Shown in pieces: positions 49,402 through 59,504 of a DNA stretch of 64,000 nucleotides. The stretch comes from Candidatus Planktophila sp. (GTDB lineage: Bacteria > Actinomycetota > Actinomycetes > Nanopelagicales > Nanopelagicaceae), in contig JAFMBT010000004.1 of the NCBI GenBank assembly GCA_017858325.1, forward strand, positions 1-64,000, given 5' to 3'. The notes below the pieces were generated by a model. The model ran no database searches. It was not told where the DNA came from and was given only the letters and a program-made list of their open reading frames with translations. A program made the translations under genes and the position numbers. Numbering within the stretch: position 1 is the stretch's first letter; each line of letters starts with the position of its first letter.

Positions 49402-50829
49402 ATGAAAAAGATATCTAACTTCATCAATGGAAAATCTGTTGACTCATCATCAGGTGAGACCACAACGCTGATAAATCCCACCACTGCAACACCATTTGCT
49501 ACCGCACCTAAATCTAACTCCGCCGATGTTGATCTTGCTATGAAATCCGCCGCCGCCGCCTTTGAGGGATGGAGAGATTCAACTCCATCAGAGCGCCAGC
49601 GCGCACTTCTAAAAATTGCAGATGCCATCGAATCTCGCGCTGAAGAATTTGTGGCGATTGAATCTGAAAACTGTGGAAAGCCACTAGGGCTAACCGCAAC
49701 CGAGGAAGTTCCACCGATGGTTGATCAGATTCGCTTCTTTGCAGGTGCTGCCCGAAACCTGGAAGGTAAATCAGCTGGTGAATATATGCGCGGCATGACC
49801 TCATTTGTACGCCGCGAGCCAATCGGTGTCTGCGCACAGGTAACCCCATGGAACTACCCAATGATGATGGCGGTCTGGAAGTGGGCCCCTGCCATTGCAG
49901 CAGGAAATACCGTTGTGCTTAAGCCAAGTGATACAACTCCAGCCTCTACCGTTTTTATGGCTCAGGTCATGAGCGAATTCTTACCTGATGGCGTTATCAA
50001 TGTGATCTGCGGTGAACGCGAGACAGGTGCGCTCTTAGTCGATCACGCAACACCGTCAATGGTTTCGATTACCGGATCAGTCCGTGCGGGAATGGAAGTT
50101 GCTGGCGCCGCTGCTAAATCCTTAAAGCGCGTTCACTTAGAGCTCGGCGGTAAGGCACCTGTCGTTGTATTTAACGATGCGGATTTACAGGCAGCGGCTG
50201 AAGGAATTGCGATCGCAGGATTTTTCAATGCTGGTCAAGATTGCACCGCGGCCACTCGCGTTCTCGTGCAAGCAGGTGTCTATGACGAGATGGTGAAGCT
50301 GTTGGCAGATCAAGCCACCAACCAGATCGCCATGGGAATGCCAGATGCGGATGTTCTCGTCGGCCCAGTCAACAATGCTGCTCAATTTGCTCGAGTCAAT
50401 GGATTTATTGAACGCACACCTAGCCATGCCCGCGTTGTGGCCGGTGGGTCTGCCAATGATTTGGGTGGATATTTCATTACCCCAACTGTGATCGCAGACC
50501 TCAAGCAGAGCGATGAGCTGATCCAGAGCGAGATCTTCGGACCAGTGATTACGATCCAGAAATTTAACGACGAAGCAGAGGCGGTCGCCATGGCAAATGG
50601 AGTCGATTACGGTCTCGCCTCATCGATCTGGACTAAGGATCACAGCCGGGCAATGCGCCTTGCTAAGGCCTTTGACTTCGGTTGCGTCTGGATCAATACC
50701 CACATTCCTCTGGTGGCTGAGATGCCTCACGGGGGATATAAGCGCTCTGGCTATGGCAAGGATCTCTCCAGTTATGGCTTTGAGGATTACACCCGAATCA
50801 AACATGTAATGAGCAATCTCAACGGCTGA
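49402..50829 (+). CDS. aldehyde dehydrogenase, probably gamma-aminobutyraldehyde dehydrogenase
   Basis: NAD(P)-dependent enzyme of 475 residues. Catalytic Glu247 (LELGGKAPV) and Cys281 (NAGQDCTAATR) are present, with the fold signature PWNYPMMMAVWKWAPA. The GQDCTAATR context and overall length match PatD/Prr-type enzymes, which oxidise 4-aminobutanal from putrescine to GABA. The adjacent polyamine importer and agmatinase strengthen this. An aminotransferase or oxidase producing the aldehyde is not in the window. AGGAG precedes the ATG. Confidence 0.85.
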   Translation: MKKISNFINGKSVDSSSGETTTLINPTTATPFATAPKSNSADVDLAMKSAAAAFEGWRDSTPSERQRALLKIADAIESRAEEFVAIESENCGKPLGLTATEEVPPMVDQIRFFAGAARNLEGKSAGEYMRGMTSFVRREPIGVCAQVTPWNYPMMMAVWKWAPAIAAGNTVVLKPSDTTPASTVFMAQVMSEFLPDGVINVICGERETGALLVDHATPSMVSITGSVRAGMEVAGAAAKSLKRVHLELGGKAPVVVFNDADLQAAAEGIAIAGFFNAGQDCTAATRVLVQAGVYDEMVKLLADQATNQIAMGMPDADVLVGPVNNAAQFARVNGFIERTPSHARVVAGGSANDLGGYFITPTVIADLKQSDELIQSEIFGPVITIQKFNDEAEAVAMANGVDYGLASSIWTKDHSRAMRLAKAFDFGCVWINTHIPLVAEMPHGGYKRSGYGKDLSSYGFEDYTRIKHVMSNLNG

Positions 50830-50858
50830 AAGTTTTGGCCAACAATGAGGCCAAAACT
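50830..50858 (+). promoter_or_regulatory. inverted repeat after ALDH gene, operator or terminator
   Basis: AAGTTTTGGCC and GGCCAAAACTT form a perfect 11-bp inverted repeat around AACAATGA. No T-run follows. A third half-site GTTTGGCC (50882-50889) overlaps the -35 of the potD promoter, so a repressor-binding array is as plausible as a terminator. Confidence 0.5.
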
Positions 50859-50883
50859 TCCTCCGAAATTGCCTACAAATAGT

Positions 50884-50913
50884 TTGGCCTCACGGGGCAA
50901 TCGGCTCCATAAT
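50884..50913 (+). promoter_or_regulatory. candidate promoter of the polyamine transporter operon
   Basis: TTGGCC (50884-50889) and CATAAT (50908-50913) are separated by 18 bp. The leader would be about 45 bases and carries AAGGAG before the potD ATG. The -35 overlaps a GTTTGGCC half-site. Confidence 0.5.
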
Positions 50914-50965
50914 TAGCCCTGCACAACCATCCCTTGTTCCGGAAAATAAAAAGGAGCCCATCTCG

Positions 50966-52150
50966 ATGGCTAATTCACCGAAGTCCCAAGCTTTATCGCA
51001 AGAAGCACGCGCAATTCTCAACTCAAAATTTTCTCGCCGCGCACTTGTTGCCGGTGCAGGTGCACTAGGTGGAGCAGCGTTGCTGACTTCATGTGGTTCA
51101 GGAGATGATGCCGCATCGGGCTCAGGCTCAGTACGTTGGGGCAACTGGCCTCTCTATCTTGATTATGATGATGAGAGCCAGCTCTATCCAACACTTGAAG
51201 CGTTTATGGAATCAACAGGAATTACGGCAGAGTATTTTGAAGATTACAACGATAACGATGAGTTCTTTGGAAAAGTTCAGGCACAACTAAAGATCAAAGA
51301 AGATATTGGTTATGACATCGTAACTCCAACTGACTGGATGGCAGCGCGATGGATACGTCTTGGGTATACACAGCAATTTGATAAATCAAATATTCCTAAT
51401 GCAGGAAATCTTCTTGAAACTCTAGCCTCACCTTCCTATGATCCAAACCGTGAATACACCATGACCTGGCAAGGCATTATGGGCGGATTTGGTTGGAATG
51501 CAGAGAAGGTTCCAAACGGGATTCGTACCCTTGATGAACTCTTTGCACCTGCAAATAAAGGCAAGATCATCGTTCTCACAGAGATGCGCGACACCATTGG
51601 AGTTATTTTGCTCTCGCAAGGTGTTGATCTACAAACAGTAACTGAAGATCAATTTATGAATGCAGTTGACTTCATGGAAGGCAAGATCAAAGACGGTTGG
51701 ATCCGTGGCGTTAAAGGCAATGAGTATGCAGAAGATCTCACCGCCGGAGATGCTGTCGCTGTTATTGGCTGGTCTGGAGATATGTTCATTCTTAAAGATG
51801 AATATGATGGAAAGTTTGACTTCGCAATTCCAGAATCAGGTGGAACTATCTCAGGTGATAACTTAGTGATTCCTTACACAGCAAGTGCTGAGGCGAAGGT
51901 AAATGCCGAAAAACTCATTAACTGGTATTACGATCCAGCAATTGCGGCAGAAGTTGCTGCATATGTGAACTATGTAACTCCGGTAAAGGGTGCTCAGGCC
52001 GAGATGGAGAAGATCGATCCAGATCTAGCGGCGAGCGAATTTATCTTCCCAAGTGAGAAGACTCTGGCTAACCTCTCAGTCTTTCGTTCACTCACACCTG
52101 CTGAAGAAAGTACTTGGACAGAGGCGTTCCAAAAGGCAGCCGGCAACTAA
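50966..52150 (+). CDS. potD: polyamine ABC transporter substrate-binding lipoprotein
   Basis: A 394-residue extracellular binding protein for spermidine or putrescine. The N-terminus has a twin-arginine-like SRRALVAGAGALGG (Arg24-Arg25), then a lipobox LLTSC with lipidated Cys43, so it may be a Tat-exported lipoprotein. The mature part opens with VRWGNWPLYLDYD and has the PotD-type YDIVTPTDW and VAVIGWSGDM segments. The residues binding the amines cannot be assigned exactly. It is followed directly by potA, potB and potC. Confidence 0.9.
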   Translation: MANSPKSQALSQEARAILNSKFSRRALVAGAGALGGAALLTSCGSGDDAASGSGSVRWGNWPLYLDYDDESQLYPTLEAFMESTGITAEYFEDYNDNDEFFGKVQAQLKIKEDIGYDIVTPTDWMAARWIRLGYTQQFDKSNIPNAGNLLETLASPSYDPNREYTMTWQGIMGGFGWNAEKVPNGIRTLDELFAPANKGKIIVLTEMRDTIGVILLSQGVDLQTVTEDQFMNAVDFMEGKIKDGWIRGVKGNEYAEDLTAGDAVAVIGWSGDMFILKDEYDGKFDFAIPESGGTISGDNLVIPYTASAEAKVNAEKLINWYYDPAIAAEVAAYVNYVTPVKGAQAEMEKIDPDLAASEFIFPSEKTLANLSVFRSLTPAEESTWTEAFQKAAGN

Positions 52151-53299
52151 GTGGCAGATAGCGCAAACTCTGCACGTGGTGATCTCAAACTCACACGCAT
52201 CACCAAGAGTTATGGCGACTTCATAGCAGTTGATGATCTGACCTTAACCATCCCTGAAGGTTCATTCTTTGCATTGCTTGGACCTTCAGGGTGTGGCAAG
52301 ACCACCACACTTCGTATGGTGGCCGGTCTAGAAGAGCCGACGGTGGGAAGTATCCACTTAGGTTCAACAGATATCACGATAACTAAGCCATATCAGCGCC
52401 CGATCAATACAGTTTTTCAGAACTATGCCCTCTTTCCACACTTAACTATCTTTGAAAATATTGCATTCGGTCTGCGCCGTCGCGGCATCAAAGATGTTGA
52501 TGAGGCTGTAAACAAGGTGCTTAACCTGGTCGAACTTCCCCATCTGGCACAGCGCAAACCAACACAGCTCTCGGGTGGGCAACAACAACGCATCGCACTT
52601 GCCCGCGCCATTGTTAACCGGCCAGCACTACTTCTCCTTGATGAACCGCTAGGGGCACTTGATCTTAAGTTGCGACGTCAGATGCAGATTGAATTGAAGT
52701 GGATTCAAAAGGAGGTCGGGCTTACCTTCGTCCACGTTACCCATGATCAAGAAGAGGCTATGACAATGGCTGACACGATCGCGGTGATGAATGAGGGAAA
52801 GATTGAGCAGATGGGAAGCCCAGTTGATCTCTATGACAATCCAAAGACAGCATTTGTTGCAAACTTCCTCGGCCAATCAAACTTGATTAAGGGATCTCTC
52901 GTTGGAACTGATTCAGACTCTCTCATCGCAGATCTCTTTGGGCAGAAGATCTCGATACCGCGCGCTCGTTCTCATGCGGCAGATTCATCAATCTATGCTG
53001 GGATCCGCCCAGAGAAATTCCGTATCTCACTTCTTCAGACCCCTACCTCAGGAAATGTATTAGGTGGCGGAAAGATTGAGGATGTCTCATATATCGGGGT
53101 TTCAACCCAGTATCAAGTCATGATGCCATGGGGACAAGAGCTTATGGTCTTTGAGCAAAACGATGATGGAGTCGCACCATTCCAGATAGGTGATTACGTC
53201 AATATTTCATGGGAGCCGGTCTTCACATTTGCTCTTCGCGGTGATGAAGATGCCGCAGCTGGTACCGAGGTAATGCCTGAAGATCTCGACGAAGAGTAG
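52151..53299 (+). CDS. potA: polyamine ABC transporter ATPase
   Basis: A 382-residue ATPase. Walker A is GPSGCGKTT at 44-52, the signature is LSGGQQQR, Walker B is LLLLDEPLGALD and the switch His lies in VTHDQEEAM. A C-terminal TOBE domain (about 290-370) is typical of PotA and MalK groups. The start is GTG immediately after the potD stop. It powers PotB and PotC. Confidence 0.93.
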   Translation: MADSANSARGDLKLTRITKSYGDFIAVDDLTLTIPEGSFFALLGPSGCGKTTTLRMVAGLEEPTVGSIHLGSTDITITKPYQRPINTVFQNYALFPHLTIFENIAFGLRRRGIKDVDEAVNKVLNLVELPHLAQRKPTQLSGGQQQRIALARAIVNRPALLLLDEPLGALDLKLRRQMQIELKWIQKEVGLTFVHVTHDQEEAMTMADTIAVMNEGKIEQMGSPVDLYDNPKTAFVANFLGQSNLIKGSLVGTDSDSLIADLFGQKISIPRARSHAADSSIYAGIRPEKFRISLLQTPTSGNVLGGGKIEDVSYIGVSTQYQVMMPWGQELMVFEQNDDGVAPFQIGDYVNISWEPVFTFALRGDEDAAAGTEVMPEDLDEE

Positions 53300-53315
53300 C
53301 CAAAGAAATGTCGCG

Positions 53316-54164
53316 ATGAAAAAGATAAGCACTCCCTACTTACTTCTTCTTCCTGGCTTCGCCTTTTTATTTGTATTTTTTATTCTGCCAATTATTAATC
53401 TCGCCCAGACTTCTACCCAGACTCGGGTAGTCGGTGGAGATGTGCTTGAGTATGAACAGACCCTGCGCTTAGCCAATTATCTTGATGCCTTTATTGAAAA
53501 CCGCGAGCAATTCACTCGCTCATTTATATATGCCCTGATTGCCACAGTGCTTGCTCTCTTGATCTCTTATCCGCTTGCCTACGCTCTAGCTTTTAAGGCA
53601 GGTAAATATAAGAACATCTTGCTCGTTCTCGTTATCGCACCATTTTTTACCTCATTTCTCCTCCGTACCGTAGCCTGGAAGCAAATCCTTGGTGAAGAAG
53701 GATTTGTAGTGCCCTCGCTTCGAACCTTCGGAATTATTAGCGAGAATACGACTCTCACATCGACATCATTTGCAGTGGTGATGGGTATGACCTATAACTT
53801 CTTGCCCTTTATGACTCTGCCTCTCTTTGCATCGATCGATCGGATCGATCCGCGCACTTTGGAGGCCTCAGAAGATCTCTATGCAAATGGTTTTACAACA
53901 TTTCGTAGAGTAACCCTTCCGCTTTCAATGCCCGGCGTAGTTGCAGGCACGTTGCTTACATTTATTCCAGCAGCAGGTGATTATGTAAATGCGCAGATTC
54001 TTGGAAATCCAAATACCAAGATGATCGGTAACGTGATTGAGTCGCGTTACTTTAGAATCGTGGACTACCCAACAGCAGCTGCACTCTCGTTTACTCTGAT
54101 GGCAGCAATTCTTATTCTCGTTACTCTCTATATTCGCAAGGCAGGGACGGAGGAGCTGGTATGA
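53316..54164 (+). CDS. potB: polyamine ABC transporter permease B
   Basis: A 282-residue permease with six membrane helices. The EAA loop that contacts PotA reads EASEDLYANGFTTFRRVTLP, and the region ends FIPAAGDYVNAQILG as in PotB. ATG at 53316 is 16 bp after potA with only a weak purine site. It overlaps potC by 4 bases. Confidence 0.92.
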   Translation: MKKISTPYLLLLPGFAFLFVFFILPIINLAQTSTQTRVVGGDVLEYEQTLRLANYLDAFIENREQFTRSFIYALIATVLALLISYPLAYALAFKAGKYKNILLVLVIAPFFTSFLLRTVAWKQILGEEGFVVPSLRTFGIISENTTLTSTSFAVVMGMTYNFLPFMTLPLFASIDRIDPRTLEASEDLYANGFTTFRRVTLPLSMPGVVAGTLLTFIPAAGDYVNAQILGNPNTKMIGNVIESRYFRIVDYPTAAALSFTLMAAILILVTLYIRKAGTEELV

Positions 54165-55000
54165 GCGTTAAGCAAAAAGATGCATCAATTCCAACCCTTC
54201 CTCTTGGTGTGGTGATCTCACGTTGGATCGGTCGTAACTTAATTCGTATCTACATGGTCTTTGCTTTTACCTATCTCTTTATTCCAGTGGCTTACACATT
54301 CGCTTTCTCCTTTAATGATTCAGGTAAATCTAATCTCATCTGGAAGGGCTTCACCTTTGATAATTGGACCAATCCGTGCGGTGCTCCTCAAGTCTGCTCT
54401 GCGCTAGGAAACTCAATCAAGATCGGTCTATTGGCAACTATTTTTTCAACAATTCTTGGAACAATGATCGCCTTTGCAATCGGCCGCTATGCCTATAAGG
54501 GACGTTCGGCATCCAATCTTCTGATCTTCCTACCTATGGCGACCCCCGAAATTGTTCTTGGCGCATCGCTTCTCTCGCTCTTGCTGGTATTTCAAATAAG
54601 CCCAGGTTTCTGGCCGACCGTACTTGCCCACGTGGTATTTTGTGTTTCATTCGTTGTCGTTACTGTGAAAGCACGTATTGCATCTCTTGACCCTAAGCTT
54701 GAGCAGGCGGCGATGGATCTCTATGCAAATGAATTTCAAACTTTCCGACGCGTGACTTTGCCACTAGTTGCTCCAGGAATCGCAGCGGCTGCCTTATTAG
54801 CTTTTAGTCTCTCCTTTGATGATTTCATTATTACAAACTTCAATTCGGGAACCGTCACCACATTTCCGAAGTTTGTCTATGTATCTGCCGCGCGGGGAAT
54901 TCCAGCTCAAGCAAATGTGATTGCCTCCACCATGTTCTTTCTTGCTCTAGCACTCGTTATTATTGGACAAGTGGTCAGCCGTAAGCGTAAAGTTTCTTAA
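54161..55000 (+). CDS. potC: polyamine ABC transporter permease C
   Basis: A 279-residue partner permease with six helices. The EAA loop reads EQAAMDLYANEFQTFRRVTL. AFSLSFDDFIITNFNSG is the PotC hallmark. It overlaps potB by 4 bases. Its stop abuts the agmatinase ATG, so importer and enzyme are made from one message. Confidence 0.92.
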   Translation: MSVKQKDASIPTLPLGVVISRWIGRNLIRIYMVFAFTYLFIPVAYTFAFSFNDSGKSNLIWKGFTFDNWTNPCGAPQVCSALGNSIKIGLLATIFSTILGTMIAFAIGRYAYKGRSASNLLIFLPMATPEIVLGASLLSLLLVFQISPGFWPTVLAHVVFCVSFVVVTVKARIASLDPKLEQAAMDLYANEFQTFRRVTLPLVAPGIAAAALLAFSLSFDDFIITNFNSGTVTTFPKFVYVSAARGIPAQANVIASTMFFLALALVIIGQVVSRKRKVS

Positions 55001-55999
55001 ATGGTCAACCATGGCAATATGTACGGTCCCAGCTTTACCTTCCTAGGTGTTGCCCAATGTGACCTCGATGATCTATCAACCTATGCCGATGCCGATATTG
55101 TCATTGTCGGTGCGCCCATTGATTCAGGAACATCACATCGCTCTGGTGCCAAGTTTGGTCCGCAAGCAATTCGCGGTGGAGATTATCTACCCCATGATGC
55201 AAGTCGCCCACATTTAGCCCTCCGCACAGATGGTTTAAAGGATCTGAAAGTTGTTGATGCTGGTGACTTAATGATGCCCGGGGGAGATCTTGTTGCATCC
55301 CTTGCCGTCTTGCGCGAGGCGACAGAGAAAATTTCACGAGCAGGTGCAATTCCGGTAATTCTTGGCGGTGATCACTCGATCGCATCTGCAGATGTTGCAG
55401 GGATTGCAAACCATCGCGGACACGGAAAGATTTCAATGATCCACTTTGATGCACATGCTGATACTGGCGAAGATCACTTTGGTGCATTGATCGGGCACGG
55501 AACTCCGATGCGTCGCTTAATTGAAGATGGATATATGCGTGGAGATCGCTTCTTGCAACTAGGTCTTCGTGGATATTGGCCGGATCATGCCACTCTTGCG
55601 TGGATGCGCGATCAAGGTATGCGCTCTTATGAGATGACCGAGATTCATCATCGTGGACTCAATACCGTTCTTGATGAATCTTTCACCACTCTTATCGATG
55701 GCTGTGATGGAGTATTTCTCTCAGTAGATATTGATGTTGTTGATCCCGGAATGGCGCCGGGAACCGGAACCCCAGAACCTGGTGGAATGACATCGCGTGA
55801 GTTACTCGAAGCGGTTAGGCGAATTTGTTTGGAACTCCCTGTTGTGGGAATCGATGTTGTCGAAGTTGCACCAGCTTTTGATAGCGCGGATATCACCGCA
55901 ATTTTAGCTAACCGAGTTGTGCTCGAAGCCTTAAGTGCAATCGCCAAGCGCCGTATTGGAAGCGGTTATTCACCCACACAAAATCTTCTGGATCGTTAA
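55001..55999 (+). CDS. speB: agmatinase (agmatine ureohydrolase)
   Basis: Splits agmatine into putrescine and urea. It is a 332-residue ureohydrolase. Mn ligands are His125 (GGDHS), Asp150, His152 and Asp154 (HFDAHAD), and Asp243 and Asp245 (SVDIDVVDP). Other members (guanidinobutyrase, guanidinopropionase) share these residues, so substrate choice rests on the polyamine transporter context. Uptake of agmatine followed by ALDH action on a putrescine-derived aldehyde would feed nitrogen and carbon. Urea use is not encoded here. Confidence 0.87.
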   Translation: MVNHGNMYGPSFTFLGVAQCDLDDLSTYADADIVIVGAPIDSGTSHRSGAKFGPQAIRGGDYLPHDASRPHLALRTDGLKDLKVVDAGDLMMPGGDLVASLAVLREATEKISRAGAIPVILGGDHSIASADVAGIANHRGHGKISMIHFDAHADTGEDHFGALIGHGTPMRRLIEDGYMRGDRFLQLGLRGYWPDHATLAWMRDQGMRSYEMTEIHHRGLNTVLDESFTTLIDGCDGVFLSVDIDVVDPGMAPGTGTPEPGGMTSRELLEAVRRICLELPVVGIDVVEVAPAFDSADITAILANRVVLEALSAIAKRRIGSGYSPTQNLLDR

Positions 56000-56002
56000 G
56001 TC

Positions 56003-57148
56003 ATGCGTGATGTTGTTATCCTTGGTTCTACTGGATCGATCGGGATACAGGCTCTTGAAATCATCGCCGCACATCCAGAACTCTTTCGTGTCCTAGCCCT
56101 TAGCGCCGGTGGCAAGAACACCGACTTACTCATCGAGCAGGCAAAGCGATTTAAAGTTCCTATTGTTGGGGTTGCACTACATGCTGATCGTGTACGTGAG
56201 AACTTACCTGGGGTACAAGTAATCGATGGCCCGCAAGCTTCATCTGAAATTGCAGCAATTACCTGTGATGTTGTACTTAATGCAATCACCGGATCCATTG
56301 GACTAGGGCCAACTCTGTCAGCTCTTCAGGTAGGAAACACACTTGCCCTGGCTAATAAAGAATCACTTGTTGCTGGCGGCGAAATTGTTATGTCGATTGC
56401 AAAACCTGGACAGCTTCTTCCCGTTGACTCAGAACATAGCGCTTTGTACCAAGGGTTAAAGTCAGGAGAGAGAAGTGAAGTATCGCGACTAGTACTCACC
56501 GCAAGCGGGGGGCCATTTAGAGATCGCGATGATCTCTCTAGCGTTACCGTTGCAGAAGCACTGGCACATCCAACATGGGCGATGGGTCCCGTTGTTACCA
56601 TTAACTCTGCAACCTTAGTTAATAAAGGTCTGGAAATTATTGAGGCGCACTACCTCTTTGATATTCCATACGCGCAGATTGAAGCGGTTATTCACCCTCA
56701 ATCTATCGTGCATTCATTCGTTGAATTTATCGATGGTTCAACAATTGCGCAGGCAAGTCCTCCCAATATGAAGGGACCAATTGCATACGCACTTTCCTAT
56801 CCTGATCGACTCAGTGGTGCAACATCTCCGATTGATTGGGCCCAAGCCTCCACCTGGAATTTCTCTCCCATCGATCACGTGAAATTTCCCGCTGTCGATC
56901 TTGCGCGCCGTTGCGGGGCTCTGGGCGGTGGACTTCCCGCCATCTTTAATGCAGCAAATGAAGTTGCTGTTGACGCTTTTCTTGATTCTCACATCGGATA
57001 CTCAGAAATCATCGATATAGTCGACGCTGTGATCCAACAACTCTCTCCATCGGCGGTCTCACCGCTGCGAGATCTGGCCGATGTCAGTGCCATCGAAGAT
57101 GATGCACGCCTGGTTGCACGTGAGAAGATAAAGAAGGTGGCTCGCTGA
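56003..57148 (+). CDS. dxr: 1-deoxy-D-xylulose 5-phosphate reductoisomerase
   Basis: Second step of the MEP isoprenoid pathway. It has 381 residues. NADPH-binding GSTGSIG is at 8-14, substrate and metal motifs are NKESLVAGG and DSEHSAL, and the flexible loop region is HPTWAMGP. ATG at 56003 is 3 bp after speB. Its last base overlaps the start of the site-2 protease gene. ispG, another MEP gene, follows. Confidence 0.96.
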   Translation: MRDVVILGSTGSIGIQALEIIAAHPELFRVLALSAGGKNTDLLIEQAKRFKVPIVGVALHADRVRENLPGVQVIDGPQASSEIAAITCDVVLNAITGSIGLGPTLSALQVGNTLALANKESLVAGGEIVMSIAKPGQLLPVDSEHSALYQGLKSGERSEVSRLVLTASGGPFRDRDDLSSVTVAEALAHPTWAMGPVVTINSATLVNKGLEIIEAHYLFDIPYAQIEAVIHPQSIVHSFVEFIDGSTIAQASPPNMKGPIAYALSYPDRLSGATSPIDWAQASTWNFSPIDHVKFPAVDLARRCGALGGGLPAIFNAANEVAVDAFLDSHIGYSEIIDIVDAVIQQLSPSAVSPLRDLADVSAIEDDARLVAREKIKKVAR

Positions 57149-58293
57149 TGGAGATTCTAGGAATTATTGCCTTTGTCGTAGCGCTCTTACTATCTGTGAT
57201 GGTGCACGAGTTTGGTCATTACATCACTGCTCGAAAGTTCAACTTTCAGGTGACTGAGTTTTTCTTGGGATTTGGAAAACGCATTTGGTCCTATCATCGA
57301 GGTGAGACCGAATTTGGAATCAAGGCAATTCCTGCTGGTGGATATTGCAAGATTTCGGGAATGACGCCAGATGATGCGATGGCTCCAGGGCAAGAGTCAC
57401 GGGCTTTCTATTCGGCCCGCTCATCGAAGAAACTTATCGTTCTTGGCGCGGGATCATTTCTGCACTTTGTTCTTGGCTTCTTTCTCCTCTTTACTCTGCT
57501 GGCAGGGGTCGGTGTCAACACAATTTCACCTGTGATTAAAGAGGTAATTCCAGATTCTGCCGCTCTCGACGCGGGATTTCGAGCAGGGGATGAGATCACA
57601 TCTATTGATGGTCAAGTGATTACTGATTGGGCCACCGGCTTTGATCTTATTCGCTCATCTAATGGAGCACAGCTTCGATTTACCATTGCCCGTGATGGGC
57701 AAGAGATTTCACTCGTTGCAACCCCTCGACTGACAGATATAGGTGGCGAGGAACGCTATCTTCTCGGAATTATCAATGAGATAGGTACTAAGCGTGTAGA
57801 TGTAATCTCAGCAGGAAAAGAATCTGCAACTATAAGTAAGAATATGATCGTTCAATCTGTTAAATCATTAGCCTTGTTACCTGCCAAGATCCCAGAGCTC
57901 TGGGGGCAAACATTTGGTGGCGATGAACGCGATATCAATGGTTTAGTCGGAGTTGTAGGAGTTGCGCGAGTCTCAGGTGAGACCCTTGCCAGTGGAAATC
58001 AAAACTGGAGCCAACGCATCGGCACCTTCTTAATTATTATCGCAAGCCTCAATATTTTTGTCGGTATCTTTAATCTACTTCCCATCCTGCCCCTTGACGG
58101 TGGCCACATGGCCGTTGCGATTGCAGATGAGATCAGAGCGCTGATCGCTCGATTACGTGGTCGCGGACGACCTGCCCCCATTAATGTTCAGGTGCTAACC
58201 CCAATCACCGCAGTTATCGTTGTGATCTTAATTGCCCTGACCCTGCTCTTACTCGTTGCCGACATAATCAACCCCATCTCGCTCAATGGCTAG
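57148..58293 (+). CDS. site-2 protease (RseP/Rip1-type M50 metallopeptidase)
   Basis: A 381-residue intramembrane zinc protease that cleaves anti-sigma factors or other membrane proteins. HEFGH is at 20-24 in the first helix, and the second metal site is [12 protein letters not shown] near residue 314. One PDZ domain (about 125-200) lies between. The order dxr-rip1-ispG is conserved in actinobacteria. It overlaps the dxr stop by one base. Confidence 0.94.
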   Translation: MEILGIIAFVVALLLSVMVHEFGHYITARKFNFQVTEFFLGFGKRIWSYHRGETEFGIKAIPAGGYCKISGMTPDDAMAPGQESRAFYSARSSKKLIVLGAGSFLHFVLGFFLLFTLLAGVGVNTISPVIKEVIPDSAALDAGFRAGDEITSIDGQVITDWATGFDLIRSSNGAQLRFTIARDGQEISLVATPRLTDIGGEERYLLGIINEIGTKRVDVISAGKESATISKNMIVQSVKSLALLPAKIPELWGQTFGGDERDINGLVGVVGVARVSGETLASGNQNWSQRIGTFLIIIASLNIFVGIFNLLPILPLDGGHMAVAIADEIRALIARLRGRGRPAPINVQVLTPITAVIVVILIALTLLLLVADIINPISLNG

Positions 58294-58301
58294 AGTTGAG
58301 G

Positions 58302-58307
58302 CAGAAT
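58302..58307 (+). promoter_or_regulatory. -10 box for leaderless ispG transcript
   Basis: CAGAAT ends 6 bases before the ATG at 58314, supporting that start over the upstream TTG. Confidence 0.4.
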
Positions 58308-58313
58308 AGAGCC

Positions 58314-59465
58314 ATGGTTGATCTTGGAATTCCATCTGCACCGTTAAAGATTCTCGCACCTCGTCGCAAAACCAATCAATTGATGGTCGGCAAAATTGGA
58401 GTGGGTAGCGATCACCCGGTAAGCGTTCAATCAATGTGCACAACGCTAACATCCGATGTCAACGCAACGCTGCAACAGATTGCTGAGTTAACTGCATCAG
58501 GGTGTCAGATCGTACGAGTTGCTGTTCCGAGCCAAGATGATGCTGATGCACTCGCTCAGATTGCCAAGAAGTCACAGATCCCGGTAATTGCCGATATTCA
58601 CTTCCAACCAAAATATATCTTTGCAGCTATTGATGCCGGATGTGCTGCCGTTCGGGTCAATCCAGGAAATATTAAGCAATTTGATGACAAGGTGAAAGAG
58701 GTCGCCAAGGCGGCAGGAGATGCGGGAATTCCAATCCGCATTGGTGTCAATGCCGGTTCACTTGATCCACGACTTTTAGCAAAGTACGGCAAAGCTACTC
58801 CAGAGGCTTTGGCAGAATCCGCGCTATGGGAAGCATCACTCTTTGAAGAGCATGGTTTTTCACATATTAAAATCTCAGTCAAGCACCACGATCCCGTCAC
58901 TATGGTCAGTGCCTATCGACTCTTGGCAGCGCAGTGCAGCTATCCACTACACCTGGGCGTTACTGAAGCGGGCCCTGCCTTCCAGGCAACGATTAAATCT
59001 GCAACAGCATTTGGAATTTTATTGGCTGAAGGAATTGGCGACACTATTCGCGTATCAATGTCAGCTCCTCCTGTTGAAGAGGTAAAGGTTGGAATTTCTA
59101 TCCTTGAATCTCTTAACCTTCGGCAACGTAAGTTAGAGATAGTTTCCTGTCCATCATGTGGGCGTGCACAAGTAGATGTTTATACCTTGGCAGAAAAAGT
59201 TCAGGCTGGTCTTGAAGGAATGACAGTTCCCCTGCGCGTTGCTGTTATGGGTTGCGTCGTTAATGGTCCAGGAGAAGCCCGCGAGGCAGACCTTGGAGTC
59301 GCATCAGGAAATGGTAAGGGACAGATATTTGTTAAGGGCGTAGTTATTAAGACAGTGCCTGAGGCGCAGATTGTTGAAACTCTTATTGAAGAAGCCATGC
59401 GCCTTGCTGATGAGATGGAAGCTGCAGGGGTTGCAAGCGGCAAACCGGAAGTTCTCACGCGCTAA
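58314..59465 (+). CDS. ispG: 4-hydroxy-3-methylbut-2-enyl diphosphate synthase
   Basis: Fe-S enzyme of the MEP pathway. ATG at 58314 gives 383 residues starting [10 protein letters not shown]; an upstream in-frame TTG at 58296 lacks support. The TIM-barrel start has [11 protein letters not shown]. The 4Fe-4S ligands are in SCPSCGRAQ and [10 protein letters not shown], with the conserved Glu after them. It sits with dxr, separated by the site-2 protease gene. Confidence 0.95.
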   Translation: MVDLGIPSAPLKILAPRRKTNQLMVGKIGVGSDHPVSVQSMCTTLTSDVNATLQQIAELTASGCQIVRVAVPSQDDADALAQIAKKSQIPVIADIHFQPKYIFAAIDAGCAAVRVNPGNIKQFDDKVKEVAKAAGDAGIPIRIGVNAGSLDPRLLAKYGKATPEALAESALWEASLFEEHGFSHIKISVKHHDPVTMVSAYRLLAAQCSYPLHLGVTEAGPAFQATIKSATAFGILLAEGIGDTIRVSMSAPPVEEVKVGISILESLNLRQRKLEIVSCPSCGRAQVDVYTLAEKVQAGLEGMTVPLRVAVMGCVVNGPGEAREADLGVASGNGKGQIFVKGVVIKTVPEAQIVETLIEEAMRLADEMEAAGVASGKPEVLTR

Positions 59466-59492
59466 AACTGCAATTTGATCTGATCTCTCGGG

Positions 59493-59498
59493 TAGGCT
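59493..59498 (+). promoter_or_regulatory. -10 box for leaderless proS transcript
   Basis: TAGGCT ends 6 bases before the proS ATG; no ribosome binding site lies between. Confidence 0.5.
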
Positions 59499-59504
59499 CG
59501 CCCC

